The notes beneath the pieces are model-generated. The model saw only the letters and a list, made by a program, of their open reading frames with translations, did not search any database and was not told the origin of the DNA. Below, piece after piece: positions 16,417-24,655 of a DNA stretch of 34,636 bases (position 1 is its first letter; each line of letters starts with the position of its first letter). Both the position numbers and the translations under genes were made by a program. This DNA comes from an uncultured Gammaproteobacteria bacterium (GTDB taxonomy: Bacteria; Pseudomonadota; Gammaproteobacteria; SZUA-140): the NCBI GenBank assembly GCA_945787155.1, contig CALZHD010000013.1, forward strand, positions 1-34,636, written 5' to 3'.

Positions 16417-17121
16417 TTAGCAGGCTATTGTAAACAGCACCGGCATATGATCACTAAACTCCAACCACTTTTTCGGACCCCCTACTTCTATAGAACTCTG
16501 GTTCTCTTCGAATAAACTTTCCGACGAAAATGCATAATCTATATGATAAGGTCTTTCTACCTTACGATGCATAAACAAAGTTGGAGTTCTTTCTTTACCT
16601 TGCTCCTCATTCTTCACTTTATGATACAAACTATGAATATTTATCTCTTGAAGCTCTTGAACCACATCACTGTGATTCCACCACCGATCCCATTCATCCC
16701 ACTGTTTATTACTATTGAGATCACCACAAAGAACTAAATCATCTTCAGATAAATGCTCTCTGTGCAATTGAATATATTTCCATAATTGTCCTATGTAACG
16801 AAAGTTAGGGGAGTTTGCATGCCTTGTCCATACAGCAACTAAATTGAATAGATTTCCTACTCTACATGGTAAAAATAACTCTAGCCCATCATCGTTCCAT
16901 CCAAGGTGATTAAGTTCACAACCCGTTCTTGAAAATACCCCAATCCCTTTATTTTTATTTTCGCCTTTCCAAAGGTAATCACCAGCCCAATCTTGATATT
17001 GTTTGGTAGAGCGAGCTGGGTCTTCGCATTCTTGGATCACAAGAATGTCTGCTTTCATGTTTTCAATGGCATGATACTTCTTTCTAAAAGCACCATTACA
17101 ATTCCAAGTGATTAACTTCAT
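16417..17121 (-). CDS. Endonuclease/exonuclease/phosphatase family protein
   Basis: Metal-dependent hydrolase of the EEP fold (exonuclease III/DNase I/phosphatase). The 234 residues show all the core motifs: TWNCNGAF (5-12), the metal-binding Glu in VIQECEDP (E31), VAVWTRH, the GDLN motif (133-136) and the terminal SDH (224-226) with MPVLF. ATG 17121 has AGGA a few bases upstream and begins right at the first beta strand. The longer frame from 17172 adds an unlikely N-terminus. The coding sequence is clearly richer in A and T than its neighbours and uses codons such as AAA, ATA and TTT freely, which suggests recent transfer. The substrate (nucleic acid, phosphoinositide or other phosphodiester) cannot be told. 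Confidence 0.87.
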   Translation of the reverse strand: MKLITWNCNGAFRKKYHAIENMKADILVIQECEDPARSTKQYQDWAGDYLWKGENKNKGIGVFSRTGCELNHLGWNDDGLELFLPCRVGNLFNLVAVWTRHANSPNFRYIGQLWKYIQLHREHLSEDDLVLCGDLNSNKQWDEWDRWWNHSDVVQELQEINIHSLYHKVKNEEQGKERTPTLFMHRKVERPYHIDYAFSSESLFEENQSSIEVGGPKKWLEFSDHMPVLFTIAC

Positions 17122-17170
17122 TTTTTCCTGCAGCTGAAAGAATAACAATAAAGCACAGCATACCACCCAC

Positions 17171-17196
17171 AAAAAAAGGCGCCATAAAGACGCCTT
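17171..17196 (-). terminator. ppiB: Intrinsic terminator of ppiB
   Basis: Read on the minus strand, AAGGCG (17196-17191) pairs with CGCCTT (17181-17176), and the T-run continues to 17171. It starts 27 bases after the ppiB stop and separates ppiB from the nuclease-like gene. Confidence 0.85.
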
Positions 17197-17223
17197 CTCA
17201 TTCTCAACCGCTGCAAATAACGA

Positions 17224-17742
17224 CTAACAACCCTCGTCACTATTCCCTTCAGACTCTCCATCCACCCGCCGCGCCGAATTAATCACCACCGGCTCAAGCG
17301 GCACATTTTGATGCCCACCACTATTACCCGTCGCAACCTTGGCGATCTCATCAGCGACTTCCATACCATCCACTACCTTGGCAAAGACGGCGTAACCAAA
17401 GTCACGACTGCCGTGATCAAGGAAATCGTTATCCACCAGATTGAGAAAAAATTGTGACGTTGCGCTATCAACCACCGCAGTGCGCGCCATCGACAGTGTA
17501 CCGCGTGTGTTTTTCAGACCGTTGTCGGCTTCATTTTTAATCTGTTCACGGGTCTCTTTCTGCGCCATATCTGCAGTAAAACCACCGCCCTGCAACATGA
17601 AACCAGGGATAACACGATGGAAGATGGTGCCATCAAAAAAGCCATCATCAACATATTTGAGGAAATTCTCAACCGTGATCGGTGCTTCATTTGGGAATAG
17701 TTCAATGGTGATATCACCATGCGATGTTGAAAAAATGACCAT
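17224..17742 (-). CDS. ppiB: Peptidyl-prolyl cis-trans isomerase, cyclophilin type
   Basis: Cytoplasmic cyclophilin that speeds proline isomerisation in folding proteins. From ATG 17742 (GGAGG 5-6 bases upstream) it has 172 residues and no signal peptide, as in E. coli PpiB rather than PpiA. The active-site block [15 protein letters not shown] (41-55) holds catalytic R43. [33 protein letters not shown] and [13 protein letters not shown] are conserved. An acidic tail ([12 protein letters not shown]) extends past the normal end. It is divergent from purT and followed by its own terminator. Confidence 0.95.
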   Translation of the reverse strand: MVIFSTSHGDITIELFPNEAPITVENFLKYVDDGFFDGTIFHRVIPGFMLQGGGFTADMAQKETREQIKNEADNGLKNTRGTLSMARTAVVDSATSQFFLNLVDNDFLDHGSRDFGYAVFAKVVDGMEVADEIAKVATGNSGGHQNVPLEPVVINSARRVDGESEGNSDEGC

Positions 17743-17939
17743 TTCGACCTCCATGCTCTCTTTAATAATTTAGTTGTGCGCATTGTAGCGGCTCAGCGTT
17801 TTCATTAACAGGGATAAGCGCCGTAATTACTGGTCGTCCTGCTTTATCCGTGATTTTGGACAAAGCGAAATTTGCGTCGCTGCGCTCCCAATGACATCAT
17901 TCAGGGGTTCCCGAGCCACCCACAATAGAGAATAAAAAA

Positions 17940-19142
17940 ATGAAAATCGGCACTCCATTATCCGCCACCGCCACCCGCGTGATGCTGCTCGGCAGCGGCG
18001 AACTTGGCAAAGAGGTGATCATTGCCTTGCAGCGCTTCGGGGTGGAGACCATCGCCGTAGATCGCTACGCCGATGCACCCGGCCACCAGGTAGCACATCG
18101 CGCCCATGTGATTAACATGGCTGATCCAACCGCGTTGCGTGCACTGATTGAACAGGAGCAACCGCACATCATTGTGCCTGAGATCGAGGCGATTGCGACT
18201 GATACGCTGGCAGAGATTGAGGTCGACGGTCTTGCCGAGGTGATCCCTACCGCACGCGCGACTCAACTGACAATGAACCGCGAAGGGATTCGCAAACTTG
18301 CGGCCGAGGAGCTTGCACTACCGACTTCACGTTACGCCTTTGCCGAGAGTCTCAATGAGCTGCGTATGGCGATCGATGGTGGCGTCGGTTATCCCTGTAT
18401 CGTTAAGCCGGTGATGTCATCGTCGGGCAAGGGGCAATCTACAATCAATGAGCCGGAAAATGTTGAACAGGCGTGGGACTATGCGATGAGTGGAGGTCGC
18501 ATTAAGGGTGGCCGTGTCATCGTCGAAGAGATGATCGAATTTGATTTTGAGATCACGCTACTGACGGTGCGTGCCCGCAACAGCGATGGTGAAATCGAAA
18601 CACATTACTGCGCACCGATTGGCCATCGCCAGGTCAATGGCGACTATGTTGAAAGCTGGCAGCCACAGGCGATGACCCCCGCAGCACTACAACGTGCGCA
18701 GGAGATTGCAGCGGCGGTGACCGGCAACCTCGGCGGTCGTGGCATCTTTGGGGTCGAGCTGTTCATCAAAGGCGATCAGGTATGGTTCAGTGAAGTCAGC
18801 CCACGACCGCATGATACCGGTATGGTGACGATGATAAGCCAGTATCAAAACGAGTTTGAACTCCACGCGCGCGCCATCCTTGGCCTGCCGGTCTCCGTTG
18901 AAACGAATGTCACGGCGGCGGCCAGCGCGGTGATCTATGGCGCAATGGAAGCGAAAGGGATCGCCTTTGATGAGATCGATGCAGCGTTACAGGATGCGCA
19001 GACCGATCTTAGATTGTTTGGCAAACCGGAAGCGTTTGAGCAACGTCGCATGGGGGTCGCTCTTGCCTATAGTAATAGCACCAATGATGCGCGACGTCGT
19101 GCGAACCACGCCGCAACACAAGTAACACCGATAAAAGCATAA
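17940..19142 (+). CDS. purT: Formate-dependent phosphoribosylglycinamide formyltransferase
   Basis: Third step of purine synthesis by the formate/ATP route: GAR + formate + ATP gives FGAR. The 400 residues are an ATP-grasp protein of normal length. Marks are the N-terminal [38 protein letters not shown], the ATP-binding [31 protein letters not shown], and the metal site GIFGVELF...[17 protein letters not shown]. The C-terminal [16 protein letters not shown] is typical. It is monocistronic here, divergent from ppiB, with a weak ribosome binding site. Together with purH at 26864 it gives two purine genes in this window. Confidence 0.97.
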   Translation: MKIGTPLSATATRVMLLGSGELGKEVIIALQRFGVETIAVDRYADAPGHQVAHRAHVINMADPTALRALIEQEQPHIIVPEIEAIATDTLAEIEVDGLAEVIPTARATQLTMNREGIRKLAAEELALPTSRYAFAESLNELRMAIDGGVGYPCIVKPVMSSSGKGQSTINEPENVEQAWDYAMSGGRIKGGRVIVEEMIEFDFEITLLTVRARNSDGEIETHYCAPIGHRQVNGDYVESWQPQAMTPAALQRAQEIAAAVTGNLGGRGIFGVELFIKGDQVWFSEVSPRPHDTGMVTMISQYQNEFELHARAILGLPVSVETNVTAAASAVIYGAMEAKGIAFDEIDAALQDAQTDLRLFGKPEAFEQRRMGVALAYSNSTNDARRRANHAATQVTPIKA

Positions 19143-19157
19143 CGTAGATAAGCTGGC

Positions 19158-20015
19158 CTATTCGAATCCTGTTTTCAAGCCTGGTTTTAAATCCTTCGCG
19201 GTGTCTTTCATACGCTGCTGCATCTCACGCTGCTGCTGCATCACCTGCTCCATGTCTATTTCCGGCATCGCATCGATCTGCTGCTGGAGCGCTTTATTGC
19301 GTTCCTTGATACGGTCACGCATCTGAACCCGACTCAACAGTTCGTAATCTGATGGGAGCGTCATATCTTCAATTGCAAACGTCACCGGCGCAGTAATGCT
19401 TGTAATCTCATGTGTCACCATTCCTTGCGAATCAACCGAACGCATTGGGATTCCTTTGGCAGCATACTCATCATCGACAATATCTGCGGCGGCTTCACAC
19501 ATCTGCTCATCGCCAAACAATGATGCCATGATAATATTGTCGCGCCCCTCCGTCCCCCTGGCCATCGCTGCCACAAAACGTTTGACGATCTCATTTTCGA
19601 CCGCCTTCGCTGAGAGGTACTCATCGGAACAGTGAATCGAACCCTTAATCATCACGCGATAATGAACAGTAGGGTAACCATTGATCACAGGGCCATCGCC
19701 CTGCTTCATCAACTCAACCTTCGGCATCATGCGATCTTTAACTGCATTGGTAATATGCTCACTGGTCGCCACTGCGGATTCATGATCGATCACCACCCCT
19801 TCGAGATGATTGACTGTATAGGTCTTACCGCTAGCAAGGTCCATCAATAAATAATCACCAGCTGAACCGCTATCGATCCTGGCGCGTGTCTCTTCAATAC
19901 TCACCTTACTGCGCTGCTGGTGTTTATTGATGCTCTCAATCACGACACCCGCAGTCACAGGTGAAACCGCCACAAACATCGTGGCTGCCATTAACATTGA
20001 CGTTGATATTTTCAC
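19158..20015 (-). CDS. Exported protein of unknown function (DUF4412-like?)
   Basis: I do not recognise this gene firmly. GTG 20015 gives 285 residues starting with a signal peptide (KISTSMLMAATMFVAVSPVTAG). A longer frame from GTG 20051 and a shorter one from ATG 19997 are possible. The first part has repeated strands ending in GDYLLMDLASGKTYTVNH and INGYPTVHYRVMIKG, loosely like periplasmic DUF4412 proteins that bind or sense small molecules. Two cysteines (IHCSDEY, DEQMCEA) could form a disulfide. The last 60 residues are a Gln/Met-rich helix (MEQVMQQQREMQQRMKD), probably a coiled coil. It ends 15 bases from the convergent purT. Confidence 0.65.
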   Translation of the reverse strand: MKISTSMLMAATMFVAVSPVTAGVVIESINKHQQRSKVSIEETRARIDSGSAGDYLLMDLASGKTYTVNHLEGVVIDHESAVATSEHITNAVKDRMMPKVELMKQGDGPVINGYPTVHYRVMIKGSIHCSDEYLSAKAVENEIVKRFVAAMARGTEGRDNIIMASLFGDEQMCEAAADIVDDEYAAKGIPMRSVDSQGMVTHEITSITAPVTFAIEDMTLPSDYELLSRVQMRDRIKERNKALQQQIDAMPEIDMEQVMQQQREMQQRMKDTAKDLKPGLKTGFE

Positions 20016-20208
20016 AAACCCCCCACTGCTCACTAAATCTAAATTGGTCACGTCACGCCAGCAAAATCATACAGACCCGATACAGAATCAGAACTGGGAA
20101 CAGGCCAACTAATGTTATGAGGCCTTAGTTTAGCATGAGAAATACGAACGGGAGCGATGAAACATAACTCATAAAGAGCCGATAAATAATCCTTAAAAAA
20201 CAAACAAA

Positions 20209-21060
20209 CTACCAGAATAAACTTGCCGTCTCAACAAACTGAATACCGGCTTCACCAATGATTTCCTCACGGTCAAATTCCATTTCATCCAGACCAGTGG
20301 CATCCCACGCAGCATCATCAATCTCCGTTGGCAATGCCTTCACTTCACTGAAAGCACCTAATTCTGATTGATTAGCCAGCAGATTCGCAATGTACACAAT
20401 CGAAGCTTCCATTTTAGCCTCTTTGGCACGTGCAGGTTCATGATGAAATGCCACGGCCTCCTGTAGATTATCCGGCAGTGACCACTGCTTTAACAGTTCG
20501 CCACCAAGTTCCGCGTGACTGAAACCCAACTCCTCCTGCTCGGCGTTAAACAACTTCTCTTCATCACCGTCAGCGATCACCAACATTTTTTTTGCGATAT
20601 CGGGTGCCCGGTTGTAGATCACCAGACTGCCGATGTCATGCAGCAGACCTGCAATAAATAGTCGCTCGGGGTGCAGCACATGACAGCGCTTCGCCAGCAG
20701 ACGCGAGATAATCCCACAGTAGATACTATGACGCCAAAAGGTATCCATATTGACTACGTCATTGGGAATCGCAGAGAATGATTTCACCGCTGAAACTGCT
20801 ACCACCAGACTATAGAGCTCTCGCAGCCCCACCACTGTGACGGCACGCGATACCGTATCGATTTTTGCGCTAAAGCTATAAAAAGGGCTATTGACGATCT
20901 TGAGCAAGCGCGCCGTCAGGCTGGGGTCCTGACTGATAATCAGCCCCATCTCATCCGCCGTGGCTGTAGGAGACTCCATTAAATCGAACACTTTCACATA
21001 TACGTCGGGTGGCGAGACCAGCCCCGAAACCTCACCAATCCAACGTGACGAAATCTTCAT
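20209..21060 (-). CDS. HDOD-domain signalling protein
   Basis: Single-domain HDOD regulator of 283 residues from ATG 21060 (GAGG 5 bases upstream). The frame upstream to 21159 has no support. HDOD features are the N-terminal VSGLVSPPDVYVKVFDLME, SQDPSLTARLLKIVNSPFYSF, TVSRAVTVVGLRELYSLVVA, FWRHSIYCGIISRLLA, LLHDIGSLV (H141, D142) and AVAFHHEPA. HDOD proteins act as adaptors in cyclic-di-GMP, chemotaxis and stress signalling and usually lack phosphohydrolase activity. No receiver, GGDEF or EAL domain is fused. It is divergent from a compact DUF1631 gene with a PilZ-like end, so the pair may share regulation. Confidence 0.92.
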   Translation of the reverse strand: MKISSRWIGEVSGLVSPPDVYVKVFDLMESPTATADEMGLIISQDPSLTARLLKIVNSPFYSFSAKIDTVSRAVTVVGLRELYSLVVAVSAVKSFSAIPNDVVNMDTFWRHSIYCGIISRLLAKRCHVLHPERLFIAGLLHDIGSLVIYNRAPDIAKKMLVIADGDEEKLFNAEQEELGFSHAELGGELLKQWSLPDNLQEAVAFHHEPARAKEAKMEASIVYIANLLANQSELGAFSEVKALPTEIDDAAWDATGLDEMEFDREEIIGEAGIQFVETASLFW

Positions 21061-21276
21061 TGAAACCTCATCTACTTGATCTTTAACCACATTAAGCTCG
21101 CTCACACCATTCTCCAGAGTCTTAAACAATCTCGTACCTGTGCTCACATAGAGCCGCATATATGAAGATATCGCTCACCAAACAGAATTATTGAGTGCAC
21201 AGTCACAAAAAAAAGTCAATAAACCTGCTATAAATGACTTCGTCACTAGGGAATCTAGCCACACCAGGAACAAATT

Positions 21277-21981
21277 ATGCCAACAGAAAACTCTACAGCT
21301 AGCCGCTCAATTAACAATCAACATAGCGCACAACAGCCCCGCTCGCCCAAGAAATTTCAGGAACAATGCCTGGAGGCGGCCGAAAGCTTCTCGGAACGCT
21401 TTCTAACGATTATGGATGGACTTGGCGAAACGCTTTACCAGATGGCCGACCATGCCGACGACCACGAACTGCGCCGCATTTACTTTGCCGCGCTACAGGA
21501 ACTCTATAGCAGTCGTCAGGGGATCAAAGGGGATTTCAAAAAGCAGTTCCTCGCCGCAATCAAGGCAGAGATCCAGCAGCAACCCAATACTCAAATGGCA
21601 GCACTGTTTGCCAATGCCGCGATCTCAAGCGTAGGACAGCTGCCAGATAGAATGACGTCTGCCGAACCCACACAACAGGGTAATCAGCAACAGCTTGCCA
21701 CAGGCAACGCAGATGATAGTAACGAAGATCAACATTCCCGACTGGCTAGAACCTTGCCTAAAGGAAGCTGGGTCGAATTTCACTCCCCTGGCAAACCGTC
21801 TCTTAAGGCTCGTTTTACCTGGGTCAACCCCTCTTCTGGCGTCTATCTGTTTGTCGACCGTAATGGTCAAAAGGCTCCCGATAAGACACCCGCCCAATTG
21901 GCAAACGCATTTCGTGGTGGCAGTGCCACACTCATTCAGAGTGCTGCACAACTGGCTCGCACAGCCAATCATCACGACTGA
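21277..21981 (+). CDS. Compact DUF1631-family protein with PilZ-like C-terminal domain
   Basis: A 234-residue protein with AGGA 7 bases before the ATG. The N-terminal part (about 25-105) is helical, with KKFQEQCLEAAESFSERFLTI-type heptads and ELRRIYFAALQEL. The C-terminal part (about 155-234) has LPKGSWVEF, ARFTWVNPSSGVYLFVDRNGQKA and LANAFRGGSATLIQSA, matching the end of DUF1631 proteins, which resembles a PilZ fold. Known DUF1631 proteins are, as I recall, much longer (several hundred residues). Here the two ends are joined by only about 50 low-complexity residues. I infer cytoplasmic signalling, possibly in cyclic-di-GMP control, but the PilZ RxxxR motif is not obvious. Confidence 0.72.
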   Translation: MPTENSTASRSINNQHSAQQPRSPKKFQEQCLEAAESFSERFLTIMDGLGETLYQMADHADDHELRRIYFAALQELYSSRQGIKGDFKKQFLAAIKAEIQQQPNTQMAALFANAAISSVGQLPDRMTSAEPTQQGNQQQLATGNADDSNEDQHSRLARTLPKGSWVEFHSPGKPSLKARFTWVNPSSGVYLFVDRNGQKAPDKTPAQLANAFRGGSATLIQSAAQLARTANHHD

Positions 21982-22070
21982 GAACGATGATAACTTTCCA
22001 TCCTGGTTGACTTCATCTAACTTCACAGGCAGACTCCGCGCCATGAACAGAACCCTGATCAAGCCGATGC

Positions 22071-22117
22071 GTATTATTCGCGTCCACCTGCCAAAGTGGC
22101 TGGTGGCGAATGAATAC
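22071..22117 (+). ncRNA. Structured leader or small-RNA hairpin before the EamA transporter
   Basis: Arms GTATTATTCGC (22071-22081) and GCGAATGAATAC (22106-22117) enclose CCACCTGCCA (22084-22093) and TGGCTGGTGG (22097-22106). Together they form a long imperfect hairpin. It is flanked by a 10-base direct repeat, GAACCCTGAT at 22050-22059 and 22134-22143. It sits between the DUF1631 stop and a terminator just before the transporter start. No known riboswitch family is matched. Confidence 0.45.
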
Positions 22118-22178
22118 GTGCGCCTGAATACAGGAACCCTGATGTAGTATTACTGACCACATCAAACTGTTTTCCTGA

Positions 22179-22217
22179 AAAGGCCACCGAATGAAAATTC
22201 CGTGGCCTTTTTTGTTT
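22179..22217 (+). terminator. Strong intrinsic terminator 28 bases before the EamA transporter start
   Basis: A 14-bp stem with one mismatch (AAAGGCCACCGAAT at 22179-22192 with ATTCCGTGGCCTTT at 22197-22210) continues into a T-rich run. It may end the DUF1631 transcript or act as an attenuator for the transporter, since little room is left for a promoter after it. Confidence 0.9.
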
Positions 22218-22245
22218 TTTATGCATATAAAATACGGAGAGAATC

Positions 22246-23151
22246 ATGCAAGTCTTAGCCGCCTTTGCGGCCGTCGTCATCATCTGGTCAACCACGCCGC
22301 TCGCGATTCAGTGGAGCAGCGAAGGTCAGGGCTTTCTTTTTAGCGTCTTCAGCAGAATGGTGCTTGGGACACTACTGTGCCTGACTATCATCAAAGTAAT
22401 GGGCATTGCATTACCGTGGCATAAAAATGCACGTCAGGCCTATCTCGCAGCTGCTCTGAGTGTCTATGATGCAATGCTGTGTGTTTACTGGGGTGCGCAG
22501 TTTATCCCCTCAGGAATAGTCTCTGTGCTCTTTAGGCTAACGCCAATAGCCACCGGTATTCTTGCCATTATATGGCTAGGTGAACACAGCTTTACAGTGA
22601 CCAGAATCATTGGACTGTTACTGGCGATAGCTGGGCTTGCGGTTGTCTTTGGCAGCGGTTTTTCACTGGGTGAAAAGGCGGTGTTTGGGATATGTGCAGT
22701 ATTAATTTCAATCAGCCTAACCGCTATCAGTACCGTGTGGCTTAAGCGTGTCAATGGAGACCTATCACCCATTGTAGTAACCACCGGTGCGCTAATAATA
22801 TCGACGCTGCTCTATTTTTTAACATGGACGTTCTTCGACGGCCAACTACCCACGCAGCTATCTACGCGCGCCTTCAGTGCAACTGTCTATCTAGGTGTGT
22901 TTGGTTCAGTATTTGGTTTTATACTGTTTTTTTATTTACTGAAAAATCTGGAGGCAAGCCGTGCCACGCTGCTTACCCTGATCACACCAGTATTAGCATT
23001 GCTACTTGGTCACGTATTTAATAATGAACGCGTGGGCATCGAAGTATGGTTCGGAACAGGCATGATCCTGGCGGGACTGATGAGTCATGAATGGGGCCAA
23101 TTTTTACTCAAAAAACTCACAAGGATGTCAAAGGCCCCCGGTACTATCTAA
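22246..23151 (+). CDS. EamA/DMT-family membrane transporter
   Basis: Ten-helix inner-membrane transporter of 301 residues, made of two EamA repeats. The first repeat begins AAFAAVVIIWSTTPLAI and contains YWGAQFIPSGIVSVLFRLTPIATGILAIIWLGE. The second begins near residue 145 (AVFGICAVLISISLTAISTVWLKR) and ends TLITPVLALLLGHVFNNERVG. GGAGAG lies 4 bases before the ATG. DMT carriers mostly export amino acids or metabolites; the substrate is not readable here. A strong terminator lies 28 bases upstream of the start, so expression may depend on read-through or antitermination. A hairpin follows the gene. Confidence 0.9.
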   Translation: MQVLAAFAAVVIIWSTTPLAIQWSSEGQGFLFSVFSRMVLGTLLCLTIIKVMGIALPWHKNARQAYLAAALSVYDAMLCVYWGAQFIPSGIVSVLFRLTPIATGILAIIWLGEHSFTVTRIIGLLLAIAGLAVVFGSGFSLGEKAVFGICAVLISISLTAISTVWLKRVNGDLSPIVVTTGALIISTLLYFLTWTFFDGQLPTQLSTRAFSATVYLGVFGSVFGFILFFYLLKNLEASRATLLTLITPVLALLLGHVFNNERVGIEVWFGTGMILAGLMSHEWGQFLLKKLTRMSKAPGTI

Positions 23152-23157
23152 TCAAGT

Positions 23158-23185
23158 CCAGGTAGCTGCTGCTACCTGGCGTCTT
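23158..23185 (+). terminator. Probable terminator after the EamA gene
   Basis: A perfect 9-bp stem, CCAGGTAGC (23158-23166) with GCTACCTGG (23171-23179), has a 4-base loop and is followed by CGTCTTTT. It starts 7 bases after the stop. Confidence 0.65.
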
Positions 23186-23234
23186 TTGTATGACGAAATG
23201 GTATTTACTGGTATTACGTCACATCATCTATGCA

Positions 23235-23504
23235 CTATCCAAAACCAGCATCTGAACCATTTACCGCAAACAGTGGCAACAGTAACATCAAAAAATTTAA
23301 CAGGCTGAGCCCGCCTAACAACTGCAATGCCAATAGAAAACTTTTTTTATCGACCCAGTTTCGCAGCGGATTCATCTCTGCTACCAATGGATTTTTTTGC
23401 TGTAACTGCAATATCCATTGCTGAATCGCTTCAGGCCGTTTAAGGCAATTCCAACCGGCAACAAAAAAACAGACCGCCATAAACAGGGTTAAGAGTTCAT
23501 TCAT
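23235..23504 (-). CDS. Small membrane protein of unknown function
   Basis: An 89-residue protein from ATG 23504, which has a strong GGAGG about 8 bases upstream. The frame extending to 23582 lacks support. It has an N-terminal hydrophobic helix (MNELLTLFMAVCFFVAGWNCL) and a second at about 57-80 (LALQLLGGLSLLNFLMLLLPL), joined by a polar stretch with RPEAIQQWILQLQQKNP. I do not recognise a family. It is divergent from prmA across a gap of about 200 bases and convergent with the EamA gene. Confidence 0.6.
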   Translation of the reverse strand: MNELLTLFMAVCFFVAGWNCLKRPEAIQQWILQLQQKNPLVAEMNPLRNWVDKKSFLLALQLLGGLSLLNFLMLLLPLFAVNGSDAGFG

Positions 23505-23712
23505 CGCATCCCCCTCCAAATTAAAAATACCGCGTTCAACGGTGTTGCAGCGTGTCACAGCATTCATGATCGCCTGGGGCACTGCTGATTAATCGCTGTC
23601 ACACCACCCCATCATACGCGGTATCAATCGATAAAATCGGGTTCGCCTTGATCCTACTCAAGCGCGTACAATAAAAGCCCCGCAACAATTCAGAGTAATT
23701 ATCAGACCCATT

Positions 23713-24603
23713 ATGGCATGGCAGGAACTTATATTTGATGTACCGCCCACCGAGGTGGAAGCACTTTCAGAATATCTAAGTGACGCAGGTGCAGCATCAG
23801 TCACTTTTAAGGACAACGCTGACACACCTATATATGAACCTGCAGCCGACGCCAGCGACCTGTGGCCTCACACCCGTGTGATCGGGCTGTTCGAAACCGG
23901 CACCGACTTTGATCGAGTGCTGGCCTTGATCCAGCACGCGCCTGCATTTGCATCACTGCCACCCTATCGCATCACCGAATTGAAAGAGCAGCAGTGGGAA
24001 CGCCTCTGGATGGATGAGTTCAAACCGATGCGCTTTGGTGAGCGGCTGTGGATCTGCCCCACTGAGATGAGCCCACCCGAACCTGATGCGATCAACATCA
24101 TGCTCGACCCCGGCCTCGCCTTTGGCACGGGGACCCACCCCACTACGGCACTGTGCCTGGAGTGGATCGACCAGAACGATCTCAACGACAAAACGGTGAT
24201 CGACTTTGGCTGCGGCTCCGGCATCCTCGCCATCGCTGCGGCCAAGTGTGGTGCGGCCTCGATAGCAGCGATCGATATCGACCCACAGGCACTGCAAGCC
24301 ACCCACAGCAATGCCAGTCAAAACAACGTAGCCGCACAGATCTCGACCGCCCTGCCTGATGAGGCAGCAGGAAAGCTAGCGGCTACCGACTGTCTGCTCG
24401 CCAATATCCTCGCCAACCCCATCATGGAACTGGCCGACTATTTCTCGACACTGGTAAAACATAACGGCATCATTGTGCTATCAGGGATTTTAAGTGAACA
24501 GGCAACACAGGTCATCGCCGCTTACGAGCCCTGGTTTGAGTTTATGCCGGTCACCGAAAAAGAGGGCTGGGTACGTCTTGTTGCAAGACGTAACGGGCGC
24601 TAA
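23713..24603 (+). CDS. prmA: Ribosomal protein L11 methyltransferase
   Basis: SAM-dependent trimethylation of ribosomal protein L11. The 296 residues contain the N-terminal substrate-binding domain (MAWQELIFDVPPTEVEALSEYL), the linker LKEQQWERLWMDEFKPMRFGERLWICP, DPGLAFGTGTHPTTALCLEW, SAM motif I VIDFGCGSGILAIAAAKCGA near residue 162, and LANILANPI near 230. It opens the conserved run prmA-DUF3426-dusB-fis-purH. In many gammaproteobacteria it follows accC directly, and here about 10.5 kb intervenes. Confidence 0.96.
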   Translation: MAWQELIFDVPPTEVEALSEYLSDAGAASVTFKDNADTPIYEPAADASDLWPHTRVIGLFETGTDFDRVLALIQHAPAFASLPPYRITELKEQQWERLWMDEFKPMRFGERLWICPTEMSPPEPDAINIMLDPGLAFGTGTHPTTALCLEWIDQNDLNDKTVIDFGCGSGILAIAAAKCGAASIAAIDIDPQALQATHSNASQNNVAAQISTALPDEAAGKLAATDCLLANILANPIMELADYFSTLVKHNGIIVLSGILSEQATQVIAAYEPWFEFMPVTEKEGWVRLVARRNGR

Positions 24604-24655
24604 TCTACGATCGTAAGGCGCAAGTCAAAGTCACAACAAGGAAGCGACAAAACCG

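Noticed and set aside
21061-21159. N-terminal extension of the HDOD protein.
   Set aside because: No family similarity and no ribosome binding site, whereas ATG 21060 has GAGG at good spacing.
22050-22072. GAACCCTGATCAAGCCGATGC resembles the 3' core of a TPP riboswitch.
   Set aside because: The conserved CTGAGA and GGGGTGC parts are absent, and the same GAACCCTGAT recurs downstream as a direct repeat.
22044-22147. A 34-codon open frame (MNRTLIKPMRII...) before the transporter terminator.
   Set aside because: No ribosome binding site. The frame spans the long hairpin, so the pattern is better explained as structured RNA.
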